A stretch of DNA of 64,000 nucleotides from Altererythrobacter sp. C41 (GTDB lineage Bacteria > Pseudomonadota > Alphaproteobacteria > Sphingomonadales > Sphingomonadaceae): NCBI RefSeq assembly GCF_016803135.1, contig NZ_JAEVFE010000001.1:620001-684000 (forward strand), read 5' to 3'. This document shows, one piece after another, positions 1 through 11,604 of this stretch (positions are counted from its first letter, which is position 1; each line of letters starts with the position of its first letter). Below the pieces are notes generated by a model. The model did not search any database. It saw nothing but the letters and a program-made list of their open reading frames with translations, and was not told the DNA's origin. The position numbers were made by a program, and so were the translations under genes.

Positions 1-169
1 AACATTCCACCGCTGCTGAGACACGACATGGCGCAACGTCCTGCAATTTTACCGGAATTTAACCATGAAGGGCGAAGCATTCCTGCCATGGGGGCCGGAG
101 GGCTCGCGGATATGCGCCGTTCGGCGAAACGTCGCGAGCGGTTCTGGCGATGCTGGCTCGATTGGACGT

Positions 170-1948
170 ATGGCGACGGACGGACGGATTAAGCGGGGTT
201 GGCAGCTGGCGGCGACGATCGCCGCGGCTCTCGCGTCCGCGATCGTGGCGGCACCGGCCGCAGCGAACAGCAGCGCGGAATATTTCCGCTCCCGCGCTCT
301 CAACAGCAATGTCCCGCAACTGCTGAGCCGGCCCGACCGCGAGTATTATTCGCAGCTCTTCCAGGCGATCGACCGCGAGGATTGGGCACGGGTCCAGGCT
401 ATGTTCGCCGAACGCGGCGATGGGCCGCTGCACCAGGTCGCGCGTGCCGAATATTATCTCGCCGCCAACAGCCCCCGGGTCGAACTTCCCGCCATCCAGG
501 CCTGGTTCGCTTCGGGCAACCGCTTGCCGCAGGCCGAGCAGATGGGCAACCTCGGCCTGACCCGCGGGCTCATGTCGGCGCCGTATCTGCCGCAAGAGCA
601 GAATTTCGTGCGGCAAGCCTATTCTTCCAAGCGAATCCGCCCTGCGACCGTCGACGACGGCACGATGCCGAGTGACGTGCGGGCGGCAATCCTGGAGCGG
701 ATCACCAACGACGACCCGGGTGGCGCACGCCTGCTGCTCGACGGCGTCGATGCCCTGCTCAGTCCGCCCGCGCGGGCCGAATGGCGCCAGCGCGTGGCCT
801 GGAGCTACTACATCGAAAACAACGATCCCGCGGCGCTGGCGATGGCGCTGACGGTGCACCAGGGATCCGGCGCGTGGGTGGCGGAAGGCGACTGGGTCGC
901 CGGGCTCGCCGCCTGGCGGATGGGCGACTGCGACACGGCGGCGGATGCCTTCAGGCGCGCCGCAAGCGGATCGACCAACAACGAACTTACCGCAGCCTCC
1001 TTCTACTGGGCCAGCCGTGCGCTGGTCCGGTGCCGCCATCCGGAGAAGGCAGGCGAGCAGTTGCGCGGAGCGGCGCGGTTCGACGAGACGCTCTACGGCA
1101 TGCTCGCCCGCGAGCAGCTCGGCCAAGCCTTGCCACGGACGCACGCCGGCGCCGACTTCGCGATGGAGGACTGGCAGAAGCTGCGCGAGAACGAGAATGT
1201 GCGGATTGCGGTCGCGCTCTCGGAAATCGGGCGCGACGATCTCGCGGATGAGGTCCTGCGGCACGAGGCACGGATCGGCAATCCCGAGAACTACGACGAG
1301 CTCTCGCGCCTCGCGCGCGACATGGGGCTGCCCTCGACCCAGCTCTGGATGGCGCACAATGCCCCGCGCGGCGCGGCGGCCGAACCCGCGCTGCGCTATC
1401 CCGCGCCGCGATGGGCGCCGGTCAACGGATGGAAGGTCGATCCGGCGCTCGCCTATGCACACACGCTGCAGGAATCGGTCTTCCGCGCCGACGCCGTCAG
1501 CCCGGCCGGTGCGCGCGGTCTGATGCAGATCATGCCCGCTGCGGCGATGGATCATTCGGGCAGGCTCGGCGTTGCCGGCTCGCCGAGCGATCTCGCACGG
1601 CCGGAGATCAACCTTGCTTTCGGGCAGGCGCATCTCCGGATGCTCCGCGACGCACCTGCGACCGGCGGGCTGCTGCCGAAGATCATGGCCGCCTACAACG
1701 CAGGTCTCACACCGATTAGCCGCTGGAACACCGAGGTGCGCGATCTCGGCGATCCGCTGCTCTACATGGAGAGCATCCCCTACTGGGAGACGCGCGGCTA
1801 CGTCTCGATCGTCATGCGCAACTACTGGATGTACGAACGTCAGGCCGGTGGAGCGTCCGAGAGCCGGACCGCCCTCGCGCAGGGCCTGTGGCCGACCTTC
1901 CCCGAGCTGTCGGGCGGCGGCGGCGTGCGGGTGACGGCGCGGGACTGA
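170..1948 (+). CDS. Soluble lytic murein transglycosylase (SLT family)
   Basis: Periplasmic enzyme that cleaves the MurNAc-GlcNAc bond of peptidoglycan, forming 1,6-anhydro ends. An ATG further upstream (65) would add 35 residues with no signal character. The ATG at 170 starts directly before a basic stretch and an Ala-rich hydrophobic segment (residues about 10-32) that reads as a signal peptide, so 170 is preferred. Residues about 35-400 form a helical superhelix-like region as in Slt70 relatives. The C-terminal SLT domain has the catalytic Glu435 in LQESVF, followed by GLMQIMP and AYNAG motifs. Length 592 aa is usual for the family. Upstream bases 1-169 hold no other complete gene. Family assignment is firm; the precise substrate end-type is unknown. 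Confidence 0.9.
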   Translation: MATDGRIKRGWQLAATIAAALASAIVAAPAAANSSAEYFRSRALNSNVPQLLSRPDREYYSQLFQAIDREDWARVQAMFAERGDGPLHQVARAEYYLAANSPRVELPAIQAWFASGNRLPQAEQMGNLGLTRGLMSAPYLPQEQNFVRQAYSSKRIRPATVDDGTMPSDVRAAILERITNDDPGGARLLLDGVDALLSPPARAEWRQRVAWSYYIENNDPAALAMALTVHQGSGAWVAEGDWVAGLAAWRMGDCDTAADAFRRAASGSTNNELTAASFYWASRALVRCRHPEKAGEQLRGAARFDETLYGMLAREQLGQALPRTHAGADFAMEDWQKLRENENVRIAVALSEIGRDDLADEVLRHEARIGNPENYDELSRLARDMGLPSTQLWMAHNAPRGAAAEPALRYPAPRWAPVNGWKVDPALAYAHTLQESVFRADAVSPAGARGLMQIMPAAAMDHSGRLGVAGSPSDLARPEINLAFGQAHLRMLRDAPATGGLLPKIMAAYNAGLTPISRWNTEVRDLGDPLLYMESIPYWETRGYVSIVMRNYWMYERQAGGASESRTALAQGLWPTFPELSGGGGVRVTARD

Positions 1949-2101
1949 CCTTCTCAAGTCCTGCGGTCGGCAAAGATCCGTCTCACCTCCGGTTCAATTC
2001 TCGGAGACGAACTGCGAGCAGCACGCCGTGGGAGTGCCCCTCTGCGGGGGCGGGCCAGATCTTCGTGTCTTTACGCGAAAACAAACTGGCGCTCCGAAAA
2101 T

Positions 2102-2116
2102 GTTCACTGTATGTTC
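2102..2116 (+). promoter_or_regulatory. LexA (SOS) box, GTTC-N7-GTTC
   Basis: GTTC at 2102-2105 and GTTC at 2113-2116 are separated by exactly 7 bases, which is the alphaproteobacterial LexA operator consensus. The box ends 5 nt before the ATG of the radical SAM gene, so bound LexA would cover the promoter or transcription start. The match is direct; LexA control is inferred from the known consensus. Confidence 0.72.
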
Positions 2117-2121
2117 TAAAA

Positions 2122-3207
2122 ATGGAACGCCGTCTCGACCCTGAAGTGCACGGTCGCGGCGCCCAGTCGGGCGCGGTGCCGACGCGATTCGGGCTGGCAA
2201 CGCGCGAGGCAGATGGCGACTGGCGCGACCACATGGAGGCGCTTGACGGCCCGCCCGTAAAGCTGCGCACCACGGTGACCGAGGAGCGGCCGAAGACGAT
2301 CCTCTCCTTCAACCGCTCGCCGGACATCGCCTTCGATCGTTCGGTGAACGCCTATCGGGGATGTGAGCACGGCTGCGTCTATTGCTTCGCGCGGCCGACG
2401 CATGCCTATCACGACCTGTCCCCGGGTCTCGATTTCGAGACGAAGCTTTACGCCAAGCCCGATGCCGCGCGGCTGCTGCGCGAGACGCTGGCGAAGCCGA
2501 AGTACCGCCCTCGCCCCATCGCGATGGGCACCAACACCGATCCCTACCAGCCGATCGAGCGGCGCTACCGCATCACCCGCCAGATTCTGGAGGTATGTCT
2601 GGACGCGCGCCACCCGGTGACGATCACCACCAAGTCCGACCGCGTGCTCGACGATCTCGACCTGCTGACCGAGATGGCCGAGCGCGGGCTGGTCGCTGTG
2701 GCGATCTCGGTCACCACTTTCGATCCCAAGCTGTCGGGCAAGCTCGAACCGCGCGCGGCTGCGCCCGCCAAACGGCTCGCAGCGCTGGGAAAACTGGTCG
2801 CGGCAGGCGTGCCGGCGCACTGCTCCATCGCACCGATCATCCCCGCGATCACCGACGAGTTCATGGAAGAGATCGTAGCGCGCGCTGCGGCACTGGGAGT
2901 GCGCTCGGCCGGTTGGATACCGCTGCGCCTGCCGCACGAAGTCGCGCCGCTGTTTCGCGAATGGCTCTCGGTCCATTTTCCCGAGCGCGGCGACAAGGTC
3001 ATGTCGATCGTCCGTTCGATCCGCGGCGGGCGCGACAACGACCCCGACTTCTTCACCCGCATGAAACCGAGCGGCGTCTGGGCCGACCTCTTCCGCACGC
3101 GCTTTCGCATCGCCTGCAAGCGCGCCGGGATCGGGAAGGAACGGTTCGAGCTCGATTGCTCGCAGTTCAGACCGCCGGAGACCGGCGGGCAGATGCGGCT
3201 GCTCTAG
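2122..3207 (+). CDS. PA0069-family radical SAM protein, probably SOS-regulated
   Basis: Radical SAM enzyme of 361 aa. The 4Fe-4S/SAM motif CxxxCxxC is seen as C81-EHG-C85-VY-C88. The N-terminal HGRGAQSGAVPTRF segment (about residues 10-23) resembles the start of the PA0069/SplB-like family, which supports the ATG at 2122; no in-frame start lies closer upstream. There is no clear Shine-Dalgarno sequence, and a perfect alphaproteobacterial LexA box lies only 5 nt upstream, so a leaderless or very short-leader SOS-induced transcript is plausible. The family is related to spore photoproduct lyase, so a DNA-repair role is an attractive inference, but the substrate is not established. The gene ends tail-to-tail with the next gene, sharing 4 nt. 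Confidence 0.85.
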   Translation: MERRLDPEVHGRGAQSGAVPTRFGLATREADGDWRDHMEALDGPPVKLRTTVTEERPKTILSFNRSPDIAFDRSVNAYRGCEHGCVYCFARPTHAYHDLSPGLDFETKLYAKPDAARLLRETLAKPKYRPRPIAMGTNTDPYQPIERRYRITRQILEVCLDARHPVTITTKSDRVLDDLDLLTEMAERGLVAVAISVTTFDPKLSGKLEPRAAAPAKRLAALGKLVAAGVPAHCSIAPIIPAITDEFMEEIVARAAALGVRSAGWIPLRLPHEVAPLFREWLSVHFPERGDKVMSIVRSIRGGRDNDPDFFTRMKPSGVWADLFRTRFRIACKRAGIGKERFELDCSQFRPPETGGQMRLL

Positions 3208-3743
3208 GCGGTCTGCGCTGGCGCCGCGTAGCGGAAGAATGCGGCTGCGGCGCACCAGGGCAACATGAGCACGATGGTCTGCGGCCAGATCGCGTAGCCG
3301 CGCGACGCGGCTACCGCGCCCAAAAGAGCAAGACCTGCTACCGCACCGACGGAGATGAACGCCAGACCCAATGCCCGGAACCGCACGAGCACAGCCACCA
3401 GAACCGCGAACGCGAGCAGTGCGAAGTACAGAAGGTTGAACGGATCGCCCTCGTTCCCCGCGATGCCCACGGCAAGGTTCGCCCACATCGTGAAGAGTAT
3501 GGCGCCGAGCGCAAAGACCGTGCCGGCGCGGTATGCGAGCCCGGCCGATCTGCGAAACAGGACCTCCGCCATCAATCCGGTCGCACCCAGCATCGCCGCC
3601 GCAACGATGAAGTCGAATACGGTCCAGTCCACCTCGCTGGTGAACTGCATCGCGACCAGCGGTACGCAGAGAACGAGGCCGGCTATCGACCAGGCGGCAA
3701 TGCGGATCGCGTTCGCAGCCGGCATTCGCACATGGGAATTCAT
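3204..3743 (-). CDS. Hypothetical multi-spanning membrane protein
   Basis: A 179-aa protein with five or so hydrophobic segments (about residues 12-32, 43-60, 72-95, 103-120 and 125-165), so an inner-membrane protein. A GAGGAGG ribosome-binding site precedes the ATG. No catalytic or binding motif is recognised. Its stop overlaps the stop of the convergent radical SAM gene by 4 nt. Function unknown; a small transporter or DUF-type membrane protein are both possible. Confidence 0.7.
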   Translation of the reverse strand: MNSHVRMPAANAIRIAAWSIAGLVLCVPLVAMQFTSEVDWTVFDFIVAAAMLGATGLMAEVLFRRSAGLAYRAGTVFALGAILFTMWANLAVGIAGNEGDPFNLLYFALLAFAVLVAVLVRFRALGLAFISVGAVAGLALLGAVAASRGYAIWPQTIVLMLPWCAAAAFFRYAAPAQTA

Positions 3744-3833
3744 CTCGCGCCTCCTCGATGGAAACGGGCGCTCCGGTGAGCGCGACGAGGAATAATAGCC
3801 CGCACTGCGGACCGACGCTATCGAAAGACGCTG

Positions 3834-4262
3834 TCAGAACCCCTCGCCGCCCTCGCCCGGTTTGAAACGCACCAAGCGGCTGTCCGTGAGTGCAGCCGTG
3901 CGGTTTATGACGGCTTGCTGGTAGTCCGGATCCTTGATCATCTCGAAGAAAGCTGCGCTGCTGGGATACTGGGCGACGAAGCCATCGTGCCAGCGGCGAT
4001 CCTCCGGACCGGTCACCATCGCCTGGAACGCACCGCGCCAGACGATCGTGCCGCCCACGCGTCGGAAGATCGGGCCCGAAGTTTTGCCATATTCCTGGTA
4101 GGCGCGCCGCCCGGTCCAGCCCTTCCCCACGTGCTCATGGCCCGCCGGATAGTCGGCAAGGTCGCGGTAGAGCAGCAGGTTCAGCATATGGATGGGCTCG
4201 TCGCGCGGAAGCGCCTTGAAGGCTTCGAAGTTCGCGCGGCTGGGGTCGATGTAGTGAGGCAT
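3834..4262 (-). CDS. DUF1330 domain protein
   Basis: A small soluble protein of 142 aa that resembles DUF1330, a dimeric alpha-beta barrel fold related to antibiotic-biosynthesis monooxygenase-like domains. Visible support is the HMLNLLLYRD segment near the N-terminus and a pattern around GFVAQYPSSAAF typical of that fold. An upstream ATG at 4277 overlaps the ligase stop, but its GGAGGA would abut the start codon; the ATG at 4262 has GGAGGAG at a normal distance and is preferred. It lies directly behind the acyl-CoA ligase gene and is probably co-transcribed and translationally coupled. No catalytic role is known. Confidence 0.75.
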   Translation of the reverse strand: MPHYIDPSRANFEAFKALPRDEPIHMLNLLLYRDLADYPAGHEHVGKGWTGRRAYQEYGKTSGPIFRRVGGTIVWRGAFQAMVTGPEDRRWHDGFVAQYPSSAAFFEMIKDPDYQQAVINRTAALTDSRLVRFKPGEGGEGF

Positions 4263-4273
4263 TCGCTCCTCCG

Positions 4274-5878
4274 TCATTCCTCCAGCCGATATTCACTGAA
4301 CCGCGCACGCAGGTCCTTCTTGCTGATCTTGCCGGTGGCGGTGTGGGGAATCTCGTCCACGAACTCGACCGCGTCGGGCAGCCACCATTTGGCGACCAGC
4401 GGAGTCAGGTGCTCCATCAGCTCCCCTGCGGTCAGGTCCTGGCCCTGCTTCTTGACGATGAACAACACCGGTCGCTCGTCCCACTTTGGGTGCGGAATGC
4501 CGATGGCGGCCGCTTCCGCGACTTTGGGATGGCCGCAGGCGGCATTTTCCAGCTCGACCGAGCTGATCCATTCTCCGCCCGACTTGATCACGTCCTTGGT
4601 GCGGTCGGTCAGTTGCAGCGTGCCGTCGGGGTGGAGGATCCCGACGTCGCCGGTGTCGAACCAGCCGTCGGCCGTCACCGCGTCCTCCTCCGCCTTGAAG
4701 TAGCGCTTGATGATCCACGGACCGCGAATCTGCAGTGCGCCCGCGGTCTTGCCGTCGCGCGGCAATTCCTTGGTCCAGTCGTCGAGATCGACCGTGCGCA
4801 GCTCGACGCCGAAGATCGGGCGGCCCTGCCGGGTGACGATCTCGACCTGCTCCTCGAACGAGAGCGTGTCCCAGTCGGGCGTCGGCGCGCCGACCGTGCC
4901 GATGGGCGAAGTCTCCGTCATCCCCCAGGCATGCGCCACGCGGCTGCCGTTCTTCATCAGCCGCTCGATCATGAAGCGCGGCGCGGCCGAGCCGCCGATG
5001 ATCGCCTGTTGCAGCTTGGGCAGCGGGGTGCCGGTCGCGTCGCAATGCTGGAACATCGCCAGCCACACCGTCGGCACGCCGGCGGAATGGGTCACGCCCT
5101 CGCGCTCCATCAGACCGCACAGGACGGCAGGGTCGTTGACCGTCGAATAGACGAACTTCACGCCTGTCGCCGCGCCCGCCCAGGGCAGGCCCCAGCTTGC
5201 TGCATGAAACATCGGCACGACCGGCAGCATCACGCTCCGTGCATCGAAATCGAAGCTGTTCGGCTGAATGCCGGCCATGGCGTGCAGCATCGTCGATCGG
5301 TGTTCGTAGAGAACGCCCTTGGGATGCCCGGTGGTGCCGCTGGTGTAGCAGAGCATGCAGGGATCGCGCTCATCCACCGCGACCCAGCTCGCTTCGCCGT
5401 CGTGCTCGCCAATCCAGTCCTCGAAGCCGAGCCCGGCGAACCCCGCCGGCGGATCGTAGCAGATGTAGTGCTCGATCGTGGTCCACTTCTCGCGCATCTT
5501 GTCGACGATCGGCTGGAACGCCGCATCATAGAGCAGCACCCGATCCTCTGCGTGGTTGGCGATATATTCGAGCTGATCGTCGAACAGGCGCGGGTTGATC
5601 GTGTGAAGCACCCCGCCCGCGCCTACGGCGCCGTACCAGCTCACCAGATGACGCGAGTGGTTCATGGCCAGCGTCGCGATCCGGTCGCCTTTCGCAATAC
5701 CGAGCACCTGCAGGGCCTGCACCATCTTCAGCGCATCGCGCCGCACGCTGGCCCAGGTGGCGCGCGTCTCCGTGCCGTCTCCCCAGTGGGTGACGTGTTC
5801 ACGCGCGCCGTGTTCGCGTGCGGCGTGGTCGATCAGGTGGGTGACCACGAGGTCCCAATCCTGCATGGCTCCGAGCAT
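4274..5878 (-). CDS. Long-chain acyl-CoA synthetase (AMP-binding, FadD/AlkK-like)
   Basis: Activates a carboxylic acid, likely a medium- or long-chain fatty acid, to its CoA thioester through an acyl-AMP intermediate. The 534-aa protein has the ATP/AMP signature YTSGTTGHPKG at residues 178-188, a WGMTETSP motif, the GWFDTGD hinge-proximal motif, DRTKDVIKSGGEWIS and a C-terminal TGKISKKDLR carrying the usual adenylation lysine. Start at 5878 is chosen because GGGAGAG precedes it at good spacing and MLGAMQDW is typical of this subfamily; a longer frame to 6094 lacks similarity. Followed by the DUF1330 gene. Chain-length preference cannot be read from sequence. Confidence 0.9.
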   Translation of the reverse strand: MLGAMQDWDLVVTHLIDHAAREHGAREHVTHWGDGTETRATWASVRRDALKMVQALQVLGIAKGDRIATLAMNHSRHLVSWYGAVGAGGVLHTINPRLFDDQLEYIANHAEDRVLLYDAAFQPIVDKMREKWTTIEHYICYDPPAGFAGLGFEDWIGEHDGEASWVAVDERDPCMLCYTSGTTGHPKGVLYEHRSTMLHAMAGIQPNSFDFDARSVMLPVVPMFHAASWGLPWAGAATGVKFVYSTVNDPAVLCGLMEREGVTHSAGVPTVWLAMFQHCDATGTPLPKLQQAIIGGSAAPRFMIERLMKNGSRVAHAWGMTETSPIGTVGAPTPDWDTLSFEEQVEIVTRQGRPIFGVELRTVDLDDWTKELPRDGKTAGALQIRGPWIIKRYFKAEEDAVTADGWFDTGDVGILHPDGTLQLTDRTKDVIKSGGEWISSVELENAACGHPKVAEAAAIGIPHPKWDERPVLFIVKKQGQDLTAGELMEHLTPLVAKWWLPDAVEFVDEIPHTATGKISKKDLRARFSEYRLEE

Positions 5879-6304
5879 CGGTATTTCTCTCCCGTTAGAT
5901 TTCTCTTTGCCACTTTCATGCCGCCGCTTGCGCGCCTTGGCAATCGGCGGCAGGCGGGGCGAATGAATCCGTTCCAGCAATCCAAGTTCTATCTCGTCGA
6001 GCACCTGCATCTCGCGAGGGACGCGCTGCATATCTACGTCGCGCTGATCGTCCTGTTCGGCTCGTGCGCCCTGTTCGGATGGAAGGTGCACCAATGGAGG
6101 CCGTGGCTGCTGGTGCTGCTTGCCGCGTTCGTGGGCGAGGTGCTCGATATTCGGGGAATGCCCGGCCCGTTCGAGAGCGCCATCGGCCGCGAGAACGTGA
6201 AAGACATCCTCAACACCATGGCCGTCCCGACCCTCTTGCTGATTGCGGCGCGCTATACGAACGTCTTCGCCCGGCCGCGACCTACCGCCGAAGCGGCGCC
6301 AGGA

Positions 6305-9874
<3,570 letters not shown>

Positions 9875-9983
9875 GGTGGCAATATGCGTGCGGCGGCGGG
9901 ATTCGCCAAGGTAGAGTGCCGCTGTTTCCCCCTGTTCGTCGCGGGATCGACCGTCGTCCGCTACTTCCCCTTCCCTAATCTCT

Positions 9984-10062
9984 GTCATCCCAGCGAAAGC
10001 TGGGATCGCTGGCAGCAAGCTCCGACGGTGCGGTGAGCGATCCCAGCTTTCGCTGGGATGAC
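9984..10062. repeat. GTCATCCC-family inverted repeat, copy 1
   Basis: Two perfect 27-nt inverted arms (9984-10010 and 10036-10062) flank a 25-nt centre. Each arm is itself nearly palindromic around TCCCAGCGAAAGCTGGGA, so a cruciform or double hairpin can form. It lies between gpx and dnaE, both on the minus strand. Related copies are at 15691, 21708 and 43308. Confidence 0.85.
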
Positions 10063-10072
10063 GAGAAGGAAG

Positions 10073-10552
10073 CTAGAGCAGCGCTTCGATATCCTTTGCG
10101 ATCGCTTCCGGCTTGTCGGTCGGCGCATAGCGGCGCACGACCTTTCCCTCGCGGTCGATCAGGAACTTCGTGAAGTTCCACTTGATCGCCTTCGAGCCCA
10201 TCAGCCCCGGAGCTTCCTTCTTCAGCCAGTCGAACAGCGGCGAGGCATCCTCGCCGTTCACGTCCACCTTCGCCATCAGCGGAAAGGTCACGCCGAAGTT
10301 CACCTTGCAGAACTCGGCGATCTCCTCGGCGCTGCCGGGTTCCTGCGCGCCGAACTGGTTGCACGGAAAGCCGAGCACCTCGAAACCGCGGCCAGTATAG
10401 TCCTCATGGAGCTTCTCCAGCCCGTCGTACTGTGGCGTGAAGCCGCACTTGCTGGCGGTGTTGACCACCAGCAGCACTTTGCCGAGCTTGTCCTTCAGGT
10501 TGAGTGTCTCGCCCCGATTGGTGGTTACGGTGAAATCGGCGATCGTGGTCAT
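10073..10552 (-). CDS. Glutathione peroxidase family (thioredoxin-type) peroxidase
   Basis: Reduces hydroperoxides in the cytoplasm. The 159-aa protein has the peroxidatic Cys36 in NTASKCGFTPQY, Gln66 in GFPCNQFG, and Trp125-Asn126 in KWNFTKF, which together form the family's catalytic tetrad. A further Cys82 occupies the place of the resolving cysteine of yeast Gpx3, suggesting thioredoxin rather than glutathione as reductant (inference). GGGAGG precedes the ATG. The gene lies in the lol-dnaE run on the minus strand; the GTCATCCC repeat separates it from dnaE. No secretion signal is seen. Confidence 0.93.
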   Translation of the reverse strand: MTTIADFTVTTNRGETLNLKDKLGKVLLVVNTASKCGFTPQYDGLEKLHEDYTGRGFEVLGFPCNQFGAQEPGSAEEIAEFCKVNFGVTFPLMAKVDVNGEDASPLFDWLKKEAPGLMGSKAIKWNFTKFLIDREGKVVRRYAPTDKPEAIAKDIEALL

Positions 10553-10603
10553 GCGGCGGGCCTCCCTGCTACTTGCGCCGGCATACCACGCCGCGGGAAC
10601 CGA

Positions 10604-10879
10604 TCATCCCGGAAAGTCGCTTCGCGCCGCCAGTGCCTCGATTTCCGCGCGCTTCAGCTTGTGGTCGCCCGCCTTCTGGATGACGAAATCGCCGCGCCGC
10701 GCGGGCGGATAGGCCATGACCTGCGCCACCATCTCGGCCAGCGTGCCGCGGCGCAGGCCCTTGGCGCCGTCGAGCACGCCCTGCCCGTCGTGAGCGGAGT
10801 GGATCGATGCGCGATCGTCCCACTGGATGCCTTCTTCGTGAGTTCTGGCGGCTTTGAACGTGCTGGGATGATCGGTCAT
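10604..10879 (-). CDS. Small hypothetical protein in the lol-gpx run
   Basis: A 91-aa soluble protein preceded by a strong AAGGAGG site. It has a recognisable wide, charged composition (MTDHPSTFKAARTHEEGIQW at the N-terminus; GDHKLKRAEIEALAARSDFP at the C-terminus) with no cysteines, no signal and no membrane segment. It is encoded between lolD and gpx on the same strand. I do not recognise a domain; it looks like a conserved small protein of this order, but that is inference. Confidence 0.65.
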   Translation of the reverse strand: MTDHPSTFKAARTHEEGIQWDDRASIHSAHDGQGVLDGAKGLRRGTLAEMVAQVMAYPPARRGDFVIQKAGDHKLKRAEIEALAARSDFPG

Positions 10880-10929
10880 GCAGTTCCTCCTTGCTGCATG
10901 ACCAACGTCCGAAACGGGCGCCGGGTCCG

Positions 10930-11604
10930 CTATTCGAGTTTGCCCTCGTGCAGGCGGAGGACGCGGTCCATCTTGCCTGCCAGCCGCTCGTTGTGGGTCG
11001 CCACCAATGCCGCGCTGCCTTCACCGCGCACGAGTTCCAGGAACTGTGCCAGCACGCGGTCGGCGGTGTGCTCGTCGAGATTGCCGGTCGGCTCGTCCGC
11101 CAGCACCAGCGTCGGCCGGTTGGCGAGCGCGCGGGCGACGGCCACACGCTGCTGCTCGCCGCCCGAAAGCTGGCTGGGGCGATGGTCGAGCCTTTGCGAA
11201 AGGCCCAGCGCGCCGAGCAGTTCGCGCGCCCTCACGGCCGCCTCGTCCCGCCCGCTGCCGGCAACGAGTTGCGGCAGCATCACGTTCTCCTCCGCATTGA
11301 AATCCGCCAGGAGGTGGTGGAACTGGTAGACGAAGCCGAGGTGCTCGCGCCGCACGCGCGTGCGGCCGTCGGACGGCAGCGTGCTTGCGGGCGTGCCGGC
11401 GATCTCGATCGAGCCGCCGAAGCCACCTTCGAGCAGCCCCACCGCCTGGAGCATCGTGGACTTGCCCGAGCCCGAGGGGCCGAGCAGCGCGACGATCTCG
11501 CCGGGCTGGATTTCGAGATCGATGCCGCGCAGCACGTCGATGCGCTCGCCGCCCTGCTCGAAGCTGCGCGTCAGGTTCCGGAGGCGGACGACGGGATTAC
11601 TCAT
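10930..11604 (-). CDS. lolD: Lipoprotein-releasing ABC transporter ATPase LolD
   Basis: Cytoplasmic ATPase that powers extraction of mature lipoproteins from the inner membrane to LolA. In 224 aa it shows Walker [10 protein letters not shown] (42-50), the ABC signature LSGGE (146-150), and Walker B LVLADE (166-171) followed by PTGNLD, as in the MacB/LolD/FtsE subfamily. Its start overlaps the end of the LolC/E gene by 8 nt, so the pair is translationally coupled; no separate ribosome-binding site is evident. A MacB-type role is less likely because the partner permease is of LolC/E type. Confidence 0.92.
   Translation of the reverse strand: MSNPVVRLRNLTRSFEQGGERIDVLRGIDLEIQPGEIVALLGPSGSGKSTMLQAVGLLEGGFGGSIEIAGTPASTLPSDGRTRVRREHLGFVYQFHHLLADFNAEENVMLPQLVAGSGRDEAAVRARELLGALGLSQRLDHRPSQLSGGEQQRVAVARALANRPTLVLADEPTGNLDEHTADRVLAQFLELVRGEGSAALVATHNERLAGKMDRVLRLHEGKLE

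Noticed and set aside
1-5. Possible first codons of a minus-strand gene (ATG at 5-3), perhaps dapA
   Set aside because: Only five bases are inside the window; the next codon is incomplete, so no support beyond gene-order memory.
59-1957. Long open frame on the minus strand opposite the lytic transglycosylase
   Set aside because: Arises from high GC codon bias; no family resemblance and the plus-strand protein is clear.
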